Under the pieces are notes generated by a model, which was not told where the DNA came from, searched no databases, and saw only the letters and a list, made by a program, of their open reading frames with translations. A stretch of 5,837 bases of DNA from positions 1 through 5,837 of the forward strand of contig SMWC01000111.1 in assembly GCA_004357505.1 (NCBI GenBank). Direction: 5' to 3'. Position 1 is the first letter of the stretch, and each line of letters begins with the position of its first letter. Source of the stretch: Gammaproteobacteria bacterium. GTDB lineage: Bacteria > Pseudomonadota > Gammaproteobacteria > Steroidobacterales > Rariloculaceae. Positions 1 through 5,740 of this stretch are shown in pieces. The position numbers were made by a program, and so were the translations under genes.

Positions 1-1412
1 AATTCACCTTGATTCTCAAGATAGATAAACGATTCACGTGCGCCGGATGAAAAATCCGGATAAAAAGAACTGACGACGATATCCAGATCACCATCGTCAT
101 CGAAATCAGCCGACTTTGCGATAAACGCGCCATATAGCGGATAGAAAAAAGCTTCCTCGAACTGATAGTCACCGCGATTCAGGTAGATTCGGACTCCATG
201 ATAGTTCTTGTTCGTGTTGTACGGATCTGAATCAACGTTATCTCCGTTTACGACCAGGACATCCATCGCACCATCGGCGTTGAAATCCTGCAACTCGAAA
301 TAGGTATGGCCATACGCCGGGTGCGTGACAAAGATCGTGTGAAGTTCGAATTCATTGCCGCCCTGATTCTCAAGAATATGCAGCCCTTCTCGAGCGTCCG
401 ACAGCAGAATCATGATGTCGAGCAGCCCGTCTCCGTTAAAATCGTAAGGCTCGGTCTTGACGGCGCCAGGAAGAGCGACGAGCACGTGCTCCTGATAACT
501 GCCGTCGGGCTGCGACTCATACCAGGAAACGTTGCCTGCAATCGCGCCAAATCCAGAAACAATAAAATCCACCTGGTTGTCACCGTTCAGGTCCAGTACG
601 TTCATATCCGCCATGCGGAAGAGGTTATCGATGACGACTTCGAACTCAGCGGCCGCAATGGACTGATCGGTCAACTCGATCGCAGCGATATGCGCCGGTC
701 CCGCCGCCGACGGCCTCGTCGCCAGCAGATCACCGATCGAGCCCACGTAGGCCGTATCACCAACGAATTCGATATCGATCGGCGAGATAGCCCGCGGTGC
801 GCGCATCGGCCCCGCCTTCACGCGCCCGTCCCCATCGAGTATCGTCAGCGTCTGCGCCACCGCGTCACCGATATAGATTTCGCTGGTGGATTCTCTGATA
901 CGAACCAGCGTCGTTACGGCGACCGGTATCGGATAATTCGTCTCGATGATCTCGAACATGGGTAGCTGCCAGCTTAATTCGGGTCTATCTGCCTGCGGCA
1001 ACGCATCGGCCGGTGCCGACTCGATGTAGTAATGCCGAAGCGCAGCCCACTCGCTTTCCTCCAGGGCCGCTTCACTTCGCAACACGTTCTCGCGTTCCAG
1101 TACTTCGAGACGAGAGAAAACGTTTTCCTGAACAAAGTCGGGATGATCGGCAAGGTAGTCCAGATTCCTCATGCCAAGCCAGTAACCCATGTAACCAAGG
1201 GCCGGCTCCCAACTTCTCTTCGGTAGAATGTCAGGGGCCGGTTGCAGATGGCAAGTACCACAGTACAGTCCCGCAAGCTCTTCCCCGTGCGCCATCAGGC
1301 GTTCGTAGGCACGCTCCTCGGTCCAACGCTGGAATAAGCCGGCGGCGGCGATAGCGCCCCCAATCCCCAGGATAACCATGATCCCGAGCGCGGCTGGCTT
1401 AGGCACACTCAT
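1..1412 (-). CDS. Membrane-anchored c-type cytochrome with FG-GAP/VCBS repeats (3' end cut by window edge)
   Basis: Reading the minus strand from the ATG at 1412-1410 gives 470 uninterrupted codons that run off the left edge, so the C-terminus is missing. Residues about 8-27 form a single hydrophobic signal-anchor (ALGIMVILGIGGAIAAAGLF). A haem c attachment motif CGTCH follows at residues 51-55; Met75 and Met81 are possible distal ligands. From about residue 160 the chain looks like a beta-propeller, with four calcium-binding loops of the D-x-[ND]-x-D-x-x-x-D type: DLNGDNQVD (274-282), DFNGDGLLD (324-332), DFNADGAMD (376-384) and DFDDDGDLD (436-444). FG-GAP/VCBS propellers are usually extracytoplasmic ligand- or surface-binding domains, and a CxxCH protein matures in the periplasm, so I place the body there. 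The substrate and redox partner are unknown. There is no strong Shine-Dalgarno; a GAGG lies 12 nt before the ATG inside a possible hairpin. The fold and haem site are seen directly; any electron-transfer role is inference. Confidence 0.9.
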   Translation of the reverse strand, partial: MSVPKPAALGIMVILGIGGAIAAAGLFQRWTEERAYERLMAHGEELAGLYCGTCHLQPAPDILPKRSWEPALGYMGYWLGMRNLDYLADHPDFVQENVFSRLEVLERENVLRSEAALEESEWAALRHYYIESAPADALPQADRPELSWQLPMFEIIETNYPIPVAVTTLVRIRESTSEIYIGDAVAQTLTILDGDGRVKAGPMRAPRAISPIDIEFVGDTAYVGSIGDLLATRPSAAGPAHIAAIELTDQSIAAAEFEVVIDNLFRMADMNVLDLNGDNQVDFIVSGFGAIAGNVSWYESQPDGSYQEHVLVALPGAVKTEPYDFNGDGLLDIMILLSDAREGLHILENQGGNEFELHTIFVTHPAYGHTYFELQDFNADGAMDVLVVNGDNVDSDPYNTNKNYHGVRIYLNRGDYQFEEAFFYPLYGAFIAKSADFDDDGDLDIVVSSFYPDFSSGARESFIYLENQGE

Positions 1413-1476
1413 CGCTTCGCACCAGCCTCAGGCGGAGTCGTCTGAGGCCGGACGTCGGTCCTGTCATATTTTTCAT
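1399..1476 (-). other. Short overlapping upstream ORF, possible leader peptide
   Basis: An ATG at 1476-1474 opens a 25-codon frame (MKNMTGPTSG, then an arginine-rich RRLRLRLVRS stretch) that ends at TAA 1401-1399, overlapping the first codons of the cytochrome/FG-GAP gene in another frame. Translating it would carry a ribosome through the inverted repeat at 1425-1448. An AGG directly abuts its ATG without proper spacing, so translation is doubtful. Nothing shows that it is expressed. Confidence 0.15.
1425..1448 (-). promoter_or_regulatory. Inverted repeat in the leader of the cytochrome/FG-GAP gene
   Basis: Arms GCCTCAG (1425-1431) and CTGAGGC (1442-1448) are perfectly complementary over 7 bp with a 10-nt loop. 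In the minus-strand transcript the proximal arm ends 12 nt before the ATG and contains GAGG, the only Shine-Dalgarno-like sequence there, so the stem could limit ribosome access. It could also be an operator for a dimeric regulator. A chance palindrome cannot be excluded. Confidence 0.35.
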
Positions 1477-1502
1477 CCTGCCGGCCCAGAGTCGATGCCG
1501 AA

Positions 1503-1531
1503 AGTTTAGACCCGCCTATTGCCAGCGGCAA
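1503..1531 (-). promoter_or_regulatory. Predicted sigma-70-type promoter for the cytochrome/FG-GAP gene
   Basis: On the minus strand, TTGCCG (1531-1526) is followed after exactly 17 bp by TAAACT (1508-1503), a fair -35/-10 pair. Transcription would begin near 1496 and leave a leader of roughly 84 nt that includes the inverted repeat at 1425-1448 and the short upstream ORF. This was found by eye only, with no transcript evidence. Confidence 0.4.
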
Positions 1532-1717
1532 GACTGGCCCGTGCGACCGAACGCTTTCGGCCTGCCGTTTGTCCAAGCACTCTCACAACCCTCCTAAGAC
1601 ATTGAGTTCGAGGAATTTTTGGCTGGTAGATTGGTCATAATATCGACGGCCGGATAAATGATTCGGGCGGGACAAGCTACCCTACTAATTCATGCCTCAA
1701 GTCGTACAATGGAAATC

Positions 1718-2371
1718 ATGCGGATCAGCCGGCATCGCAGTATTGCCACAGGCTTACTCGGAGTGCTCGCGGGCACTTACCTCGTTGGATGCGCGTCCGT
1801 TGTCACAATCGAAGCCGAGTTTCCGACGCCCGTCGTCGAAACGCTCCCGGTGCGCATCGGCCTGATTTTCGATGAAGCGCTGACGAGCTATGAATACTAC
1901 GAGAAAATCCCACAGCAAGCGACCTGGACGATTTATCTCGGTAATGCCAACGAAACCATGCTCGGCGGACTGTTCGACACGATGTTTGTCGAGACCCGCG
2001 CGGTAGACGCAGTGCCGCTCACGCCAACCGATCTCTATAACCTGGACGGTGTACTACGGACAGAGCTGGAAAAATTCGAGTTCGAGGTTCCCATCAGTAA
2101 ACGTGATGAGTTCGTGGAAGTCTGGATGCAGTATCGGCTGACGCTCTATGAACCGGATGGCGCCCTGATCGTGGAATGGCCCGTGAGTGGCTATGGCAAA
2201 TCGGAGACGGGCAAGAGTGAAGAAGCGCTCCACCGAGCGACAGTCGTCGCCATGCGCGAAGTCGGCGCGGCCATTTCAACGCGATTCGCCGAGCAACCAG
2301 AGATTGAGTATTGGCTACAGGAGAGGCGTAATGCGGCTGCGTTGTCGGCAGACTTTCCGCTCACCAATTAA
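1718..2371 (+). CDS. Putative outer-membrane lipoprotein, unknown function (217 aa)
   Basis: Starting at ATG 1718 gives a textbook lipoprotein signal: a basic n-region (MRISRHR), a hydrophobic core at residues 8-22, and lipobox LVGC with the lipidated cysteine at residue 25. The next residue is Ala, not Asp, so the Lol rule points to the outer membrane. In-frame ATGs at 1709 and 1658 are possible but would put up to 20 unneeded residues before the signal; none has a strong Shine-Dalgarno. The mature part is about 190 residues, soluble in character, mixed alpha/beta, with no membrane segment. It opens with a beta-strand-like RIGLIFDEAL (from about residue 46) and later has an amphipathic stretch ending EQPEIEYWLQERR. 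That layout recalls other small envelope lipoproteins of the YajG/LptE/PqiC sort, but I see no diagnostic motif and assign no function. Its 3' end overlaps the next lipoprotein gene by 41 nt, which implies coupled expression. Confidence 0.85.
   Translation: MRISRHRSIATGLLGVLAGTYLVGCASVVTIEAEFPTPVVETLPVRIGLIFDEALTSYEYYEKIPQQATWTIYLGNANETMLGGLFDTMFVETRAVDAVPLTPTDLYNLDGVLRTELEKFEFEVPISKRDEFVEVWMQYRLTLYEPDGALIVEWPVSGYGKSETGKSEEALHRATVVAMREVGAAISTRFAEQPEIEYWLQERRNAAALSADFPLTN
2319..2326 (+). promoter_or_regulatory. Ribosome binding site that fixes the start of the second lipoprotein
   Basis: AGGAGAGG lies 4 nt (7 nt measured from its AGGAG core) before ATG 2331, inside the end of the preceding gene. 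It is the best Shine-Dalgarno of the lipoprotein pair. It selects 2331 over the upstream in-frame ATG at 2187, whose extra 48 residues would bury the signal peptide. Confidence 0.8.
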
Positions 2372-3065
2372 CGTCGCGCAGACGCAGAAGCTCTGCGTCG
2401 GGCTGGTCTTGGCAACCTTCCTCAGCGCGTGCGGTGTGACCGCGCGGATAGAGCCCTATAAGCAGACGAACAGCGTCATCAGGGAGGGTGAGCAGGTTGT
2501 CGTCCTCGCTCGCAAGCACCATGCAACGCATGAGGCGGAAGCCGAATTCATCGAATGCATTAGTAAGGGCCTCGCCAAGGGCCGCGATGGTCTCGAGGTT
2601 CACTCCACTACCGCATTCGAAGACCAGCTCTATCCGTGGTTCGAGCCATCCCTGGCGCCATTGAATACGGACGAGTTGACCGAACTATTGGAGAAGCCCG
2701 GCGTTTTGGAGCGCGTCGAGGCCACGGGTGTTCGCTTTGTCGTGTGGCTGGACGGCTCCACGGATAGAACGGCCAGTGGCGGTGGCATCACCTGTGCTGC
2801 CGGCATCGGCGGCGCCGGCTGCATAGGACTTGCCTGGTGGGAAGATGACGCTCGCTACGATGCGACGATCTGGGATCTGGAGTCGCTCACATCCGCCGGC
2901 ACGATCTATGCCGACTTCCTCGGCCGCTCGGTCATGCCGGCCATCATCATACCGATCCCGCTGATTGTCAGGCCCCGGGCGCGGGCCTGTAAGGGCCTGA
3001 CCGAGCAACTCAAAAACTTTCTGACGACGCCCTACGGCTACGGGCCCGGCCCCGAACTCGGCTAG
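2331..3065 (+). CDS. Putative outer-membrane lipoprotein with cysteine/glycine-rich core (244 aa)
   Basis: The N-terminus is a lipoprotein signal with a long basic n-region, a hydrophobic core (LCVGLVLATF, residues 21-30) and lipobox LSAC with the lipidated Cys34 followed by Gly, which predicts the outer membrane. The mature chain has four further cysteines (76, 155, 164, 220) that could form disulfides in the periplasm. Residues 149-170 are striking: a glycine-rich stretch bracketed by Cys155 and Cys164 and ending in LAWW. A conserved-looking YDATIWDLE (176-184) follows, then a hydrophobic, proline-containing IIIPIPLIV (205-213). The C-terminus GYGPGPELG is probably flexible. I recall similar uncharacterised lipoproteins in Gammaproteobacteria but know no function. 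The gene begins inside the previous lipoprotein gene (overlap 2331-2371), so the pair is co-transcribed and probably co-translated. The lipoprotein call is secure; the role is unknown. Confidence 0.87.
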   Translation: MRLRCRQTFRSPINVAQTQKLCVGLVLATFLSACGVTARIEPYKQTNSVIREGEQVVVLARKHHATHEAEAEFIECISKGLAKGRDGLEVHSTTAFEDQLYPWFEPSLAPLNTDELTELLEKPGVLERVEATGVRFVVWLDGSTDRTASGGGITCAAGIGGAGCIGLAWWEDDARYDATIWDLESLTSAGTIYADFLGRSVMPAIIIPIPLIVRPRARACKGLTEQLKNFLTTPYGYGPGPELG

Positions 3066-3093
3066 CGATCGCGCGGCGCGCTGATCTCCGTCG

Positions 3094-3111
3094 CGGCAGC
3101 GGAAGCTGCCG
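3094..3111 (+). terminator. GNRA-loop hairpin after the lipoprotein pair, possible weak terminator
   Basis: CGGCAGC (3094-3100) and GCTGCCG (3105-3111) form a perfect 7-bp stem closed by a GGAA tetraloop, a very stable GNRA-type fold, 28 nt after the lipoprotein stop codon. No T-run follows, so it is not a canonical Rho-independent terminator. It may instead protect the 3' end of the lipoprotein mRNA or act as a Rho-associated barrier. Confidence 0.4.
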
Positions 3112-3120
3112 GCTGTGTCG

Positions 3121-3150
3121 TTGCACTGCGCCCTCCAGGAATCCTACACT
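3121..3150 (+). promoter_or_regulatory. Predicted sigma-70-type promoter for the AAA+ ATPase
   Basis: TTGCAC (3121-3126) and TACACT (3145-3150) are separated by 18 bp, each matching four of six consensus bases. Transcription would start near 3157 and give a leader of about 24 nt to ATG 3181. The site lies within the in-frame extension that starts at 3115, which argues against that upstream start. Confidence 0.45.
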
Positions 3151-3180
3151 CGTCGCCAACTTCCCGCAGCTGGGCACTCG

Positions 3181-4668
3181 ATGAACGACCGTCATGACTT
3201 AGAGCTCATTCTCCGATCAGGGGTACCTATCGTCGTTATCGAGACGGTCGCCGAAGGACGCGTCCTGGAACTGCTTCGCAAGCTCGTGACGGCAAGTCCG
3301 GCGGACGGTTACCGACCGCTGTTCAGATGGTCGGTGACCGACGGCCTGCAACGCCTGGATCTCGATCTCGAGCCGCAACGACACAATGTCGAACCAGCGA
3401 ACGTCCTAGGCCATATTCGCGCGGTGGAGCAACCGGGCATCTATGCATTGCTGGACTTTCATCCCTACCTCGAGGATCCCGTCAACATTCGGCTGCTAAA
3501 GGACATCGCCGTGGATGCCGCGAAGACGGGCAAGACAGTCCTGCTGATCAGCCATGAGATCGAACTGCCGACCGAGCTCAAGAGTTTTAGCGCGCACTTC
3601 AAAATGAAACTACCGGGCGCTGAGCAACGCAAAAAAGCGATCGAGGTACTTATCGTCGAGTACCGCAAGCAGCATCCCGGACAGGAGCTAGCAGTTGACC
3701 CCAAGGCGCTCGATCTACTCGTCAAGAACCTCCGTGGCCTGACACTCACCGATACCGTGCGCCTCGCCAAGAATGCGATCTACAACGATGGTGCAATTAC
3801 GGCGAGCGATATTCAATCCGTCATGCGGGCCAAGTACGAGCTACTGAATCGGCACGGCGTCCTGAGCTACGAATACGATACGGCCGCATTCGCCGATGTG
3901 GCCGCGTTTCGCCAACTCAAGGTCTGGCTGAATCAACGCAAGCTCGCGTTCTCGAGCAACAAACCCGAAAAGCTCGACTCGCCCAAGGGCATCTTGCTGA
4001 TCGGTGTCCAGGGCTGCGGCAAGAGCCTCGCAGCCAAAGCAGCCGCCGGTGTCTTCGGGATACCTTTGCTCCGATTGGATTTCGGTACTTTGTACAACAA
4101 ATATCATGGCGAGACCGAAAGGAACTTACGCGAGTCACTGCACACCGCAGAGGTAATGAGCCCCTGCGTGCTTTGGATCGATGAGATCGAGAAGGGTCTG
4201 GCGAGCGGCCAGGATAACTCGGGCACCTCGAGACGTGTCCTGGGAACTTTCCTGACCTGGATGGCGGAGCGAGATTCCGACGTGCTTGTGGTCGCAACCG
4301 CCAACAACATCTCGGAATTGCCTCCTGAGCTAGTCAGGAAGGGACGGTTCGATGAGATTTTCTTTGTCGACTTACCCTCGCCAACCGCTCGCGGCGAAAT
4401 TCTTAGCATCCATCTGGAAAAACGGGATCTCGATGCCGGTCAGTTCAACCTACCTGAACTCGTCGATCTGACCGATGGTTTTTCAGGCGCTGAGATCGAA
4501 CAGGGAATCGTCTCGGCGCTCTATGCCGCTCACTCACTAGGTCAGGAACCTCGAGCTGCTCATGTTGCGAGCGAGTTCCGCAAGACGCAGCCGCTGTCGG
4601 TCGTTATGGCCGAACGTGTGACGGCGTTGCGAGACTGGGCTCAGGGACGAACCGTGCCGGCAGACTAG
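3181..4668 (+). CDS. Ycf46-type AAA+ ATPase (495 aa)
   Basis: The C-terminal half is a complete AAA+ module: Walker A GVQGCGKS (275-282, Lys281), an aromatic pore-loop-like LYNKYHGE (304-311, Tyr308), Walker B VLWIDE (330-335, Asp334/Glu335), sensor 1 ATANN (372-376), arginine fingers in VRKGRFDE (Arg386 and Arg389), and the sensor-2 region GFSGAE (433-438). The N-terminal ~230 residues resemble a degenerate RecA-like domain without a Walker A, with ALLDFHPYLEDP where the family carries its pseudo-Walker B. This two-domain plan and the length of about 500 residues match Ycf46, the chloroplast/cyanobacterial-named family whose bacterial role is poorly known; in cyanobacteria it has been linked to control of photosynthetic carbon use. 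The intact motifs predict an active, probably hexameric, cytosolic ATPase that remodels a protein partner; the partner is unknown. I chose ATG 3181 because homologues begin close to this point and a promoter overlaps the longer alternative (ATG 3115). No good Shine-Dalgarno is visible. Confidence 0.93.
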   Translation: MNDRHDLELILRSGVPIVVIETVAEGRVLELLRKLVTASPADGYRPLFRWSVTDGLQRLDLDLEPQRHNVEPANVLGHIRAVEQPGIYALLDFHPYLEDPVNIRLLKDIAVDAAKTGKTVLLISHEIELPTELKSFSAHFKMKLPGAEQRKKAIEVLIVEYRKQHPGQELAVDPKALDLLVKNLRGLTLTDTVRLAKNAIYNDGAITASDIQSVMRAKYELLNRHGVLSYEYDTAAFADVAAFRQLKVWLNQRKLAFSSNKPEKLDSPKGILLIGVQGCGKSLAAKAAAGVFGIPLLRLDFGTLYNKYHGETERNLRESLHTAEVMSPCVLWIDEIEKGLASGQDNSGTSRRVLGTFLTWMAERDSDVLVVATANNISELPPELVRKGRFDEIFFVDLPSPTARGEILSIHLEKRDLDAGQFNLPELVDLTDGFSGAEIEQGIVSALYAAHSLGQEPRAAHVASEFRKTQPLSVVMAERVTALRDWAQGRTVPAD

Positions 4669-4771
4669 TGGTCCAAAGACTAACTTGATGGGCCATGATC
4701 CCAGTCTGCGCCTACGTGGTGTGGCATCATCGTCTCGCACCCCGGTTGAATCTATTCGGAACAGAGCGCGG

Positions 4772-5071
4772 ATGAAATCTTGGCTGAGAAAGGAGCTACT
4801 GCTTGCTGTCGCATTCTTAGGCTGTGGCTTGCTGCCGTTACCAGTCTTGGTCTATTGGGTCGGCATCCGGGTCGTGGGTGAGTACTCCCCCGAGGGCGGG
4901 CTTTGGGACCTGATCTGGCATGTCTGGACGGATCTGGCGGCCGGTCGCTTACTGGCCTGGATGCTCGTCGCCAGCCCGTATCTGCTCGTCCAACTGCTGC
5001 GCCTAGGCCGAGCACTGTGGCGACGCACGCCAGGTGTGAGCGACGTCACAGTTTCTGATACAAATCAATAA
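4772..5071 (+). CDS. Small two-helix inner-membrane protein, unknown function (99 aa)
   Basis: From ATG 4772 the protein has a basic start (MKSWLRKE), a first membrane helix at about residues 8-30, a loop with acidic and aromatic residues (GEYSPEGGLWD, 36-46), a second helix at about 58-77, and a basic tail (RLGRALWRR). By the positive-inside rule both ends face the cytosol and the loop faces the periplasm. An in-frame ATG at 4685 would add 29 polar residues and is less likely; a weak GAG lies 5 nt before 4772. The gene follows the AAA+ ATPase by 103 nt on the same strand with no clear terminator between, so they may share a transcript. That makes a membrane partner for the ATPase possible, but this is guilt by association only. 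I do not recognise the family by any catalytic motif. Confidence 0.7.
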   Translation: MKSWLRKELLLAVAFLGCGLLPLPVLVYWVGIRVVGEYSPEGGLWDLIWHVWTDLAAGRLLAWMLVASPYLLVQLLRLGRALWRRTPGVSDVTVSDTNQ

Positions 5072-5073
5072 AT

Positions 5074-5100
5074 TATAGCCAGTATAGCCGGTATAATACC
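5074..5100 (+). repeat. Three-unit 9-bp iteration ending in a perfect TATAAT
   Basis: TATAGCCAG (5074-5082), TATAGCCGG (5083-5091) and the diverged TATAATACC (5092-5100) lie head to tail just after the stop codon of the small membrane protein. The third unit supplies an exact consensus -10 box. The array may reflect local duplication that created or strengthened a promoter, or a binding site with near-helical 9-bp spacing. Confidence 0.5.
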
Positions 5101-5101
5101 G
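5089..5101 (+). promoter_or_regulatory. Consensus -10 box within a 13-bp palindrome
   Basis: TATAAT (5092-5097) matches the sigma-70 -10 consensus and sits inside CGGTATAATACCG, a perfect 6-bp inverted repeat around a central A. I see no matching -35 at 16-18 bp upstream, so it may need an activator, or a dimeric regulator may bind the palindrome and block it. Transcription would start near 5104, about 42 nt before ATG 5146. Confidence 0.4.
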
Positions 5102-5145
5102 ATCGTTACGAGTGAATCTTGGGAAGCTGACTCGGGTGAGACTAG

Positions 5146-5439
5146 ATGCTTAGATTTCTCCAGCGCCTACTGGGATGGAATACGCATCCTACTGCGTTGA
5201 ATCCGGAGGGTGCCGAGCGCCGCCGAGTACCCCGGACGACGGTGTCGTCCGTGCTCACCGATTACACGTCACAGCCGGCTACAAACACGGATGCCGAAAC
5301 CGCAAAACCGGGTGTAAGCACCAGAGACCCTCAGCTGAGCATGAATAAGCCCGGGGAAGGTAATGGAGACGCCGGTATCGCCGCAGAGGAGAACCACTCG
5401 ACCGCCTGGGATAAAGCCAAGGAATGGCGCAATGGCTGA
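5146..5439 (+). CDS. Small hypothetical protein, largely disordered (97 aa)
   Basis: ATG 5146 has a reasonable ribosome binding site (GGTGAG at 5135-5140, 5-nt spacer) and a candidate promoter just upstream. The N-terminus MLRFLQRLLGW is a short amphipathic, basic helix that might touch a membrane but is too short to span it. The rest is polar and low in hydrophobic residues: a basic patch (ERRRVPR, 24-30), then a Thr/Asn/Gly/Glu-rich stretch ending AWDKAKEWRNG. No domain is recognised. The frame abuts and overlaps by 16 nt another open frame (5424-5639) of similarly polar, proline-rich character, so the two could be one gene broken by a frameshift. It may also be non-coding; start signals favour a real gene only moderately. 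Confidence 0.45.
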   Translation: MLRFLQRLLGWNTHPTALNPEGAERRRVPRTTVSSVLTDYTSQPATNTDAETAKPGVSTRDPQLSMNKPGEGNGDAGIAAEENHSTAWDKAKEWRNG

Positions 5440-5639
5440 CCGCCAGCCCACTGCCGGCATCGCTTGCGCCGAGCCAGCCACGCCCTGACGCTACTCCTGC
5501 CGGGCCTGCCCCGGTCAGACGTGATGTGCCCTCACACACACTGCCGACCTCCTCCCAGAACACCCGACGTGCACGCTCAAATGGCCCTGATCCGCTGTCG
5601 CCAGCAAGAAACTACGATCGACTGGCATGGTCAAAGTGA
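5424..5639 (+). CDS. Doubtful proline-rich ORF, possible continuation of the preceding gene (71 codons)
   Basis: This frame opens within the last codons of the 97-aa ORF and encodes a Pro/Ala/Ser/Arg-rich, presumably disordered chain ending DRLAWSK. An AAGG directly abuts its ATG, which is too close to serve as a ribosome binding site, so independent initiation is unlikely. If it is expressed, the likelier routes are translational coupling or a frameshift from the frame above; the two frames are both open from 5415 to 5439. The biased composition alone could arise from GC-rich non-coding DNA. Confidence 0.2.
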   Translation: MAQWLTASPLPASLAPSQPRPDATPAGPAPVRRDVPSHTLPTSSQNTRRARSNGPDPLSPARNYDRLAWSK

Positions 5640-5670
5640 GAAGATCGTGACTGTGTTTGAATTTTGGCCA

Positions 5671-5679
5671 TGTTATCCT
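5671..5679 (+). promoter_or_regulatory. Extended -10 promoter candidate for the last gene
   Basis: TGTTATCCT reads as TG-n-TATCCT, an extended -10 element, which can work without a good -35; only weak -35 matches lie upstream (for example GTGACT at 5647-5652). Transcription would begin near 5686, about 65 nt before the GTG start. This was judged by eye only. Confidence 0.35.
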
Positions 5680-5740
5680 TCCCGCGTTCGAAGCAGGGCC
5701 ACCATTCGGCAGTATCGTGGTTCGCCGCCCAAGGCAGGTT

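Larger units (their letters stand above)
1413..1717. other. Divergent intergenic region
   Basis: About 300 bases separate the minus-strand cytochrome/FG-GAP gene from the plus-strand lipoprotein pair. The minus-strand half holds the promoter, leader ORF and inverted repeat listed separately. For the plus strand I see only weak candidates: TTGAGT at 1602-1607, and an AT-rich stretch with CATAAT at 1636-1641 that lacks a good -35 at normal spacing. No RNA gene or repeat family was recognised. Confidence 0.6.

Noticed and set aside
306..965. 219-codon plus-strand open frame starting at ATG 306
   Set aside because: It lies antisense to the cytochrome/FG-GAP gene, whose haem motif and calcium-binding repeats are unmistakable. 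The plus-strand product is arginine-rich with no recognisable domain, typical of an antisense shadow.
1013..1354. Plus-strand open frames at 1013-1354 and 1032-1226
   Set aside because: Both are antisense to the N-terminal half of the same minus-strand gene, overlap the CGTCH codons on the other strand, and show no domain or start signal.
2187..2330. 48-residue N-terminal extension of the second lipoprotein from ATG 2187
   Set aside because: It would bury the lipoprotein signal peptide, is a shadow of the first lipoprotein gene, and lacks the AGGAGAGG site that precedes ATG 2331.
3115..3180. 22-residue extension of the AAA+ ATPase from ATG 3115
   Set aside because: The best promoter (3121-3150) lies inside it, and the extension has no family-like sequence; the recognisable Ycf46-type N-terminus begins just after ATG 3181.
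3465..4409. Several minus-strand frames of 88-126 codons under the ATPase gene
   Set aside because: They are opposite a gene with complete Walker, sensor and arginine-finger motifs; their serine/arginine-rich products are normal reverse-strand shadows of GC-rich coding DNA.
5432..5488. 18-codon frame from ATG 5432 with AAGGA 8 nt upstream
   Set aside because: The spacing is attractive, but the peptide is very short, featureless and nested between two other doubtful frames.
5269..5563. Minus-strand frames at 5269-5481 and 5279-5563
   Set aside because: No start signals or recognisable protein features; they are antisense to the small plus-strand ORFs.
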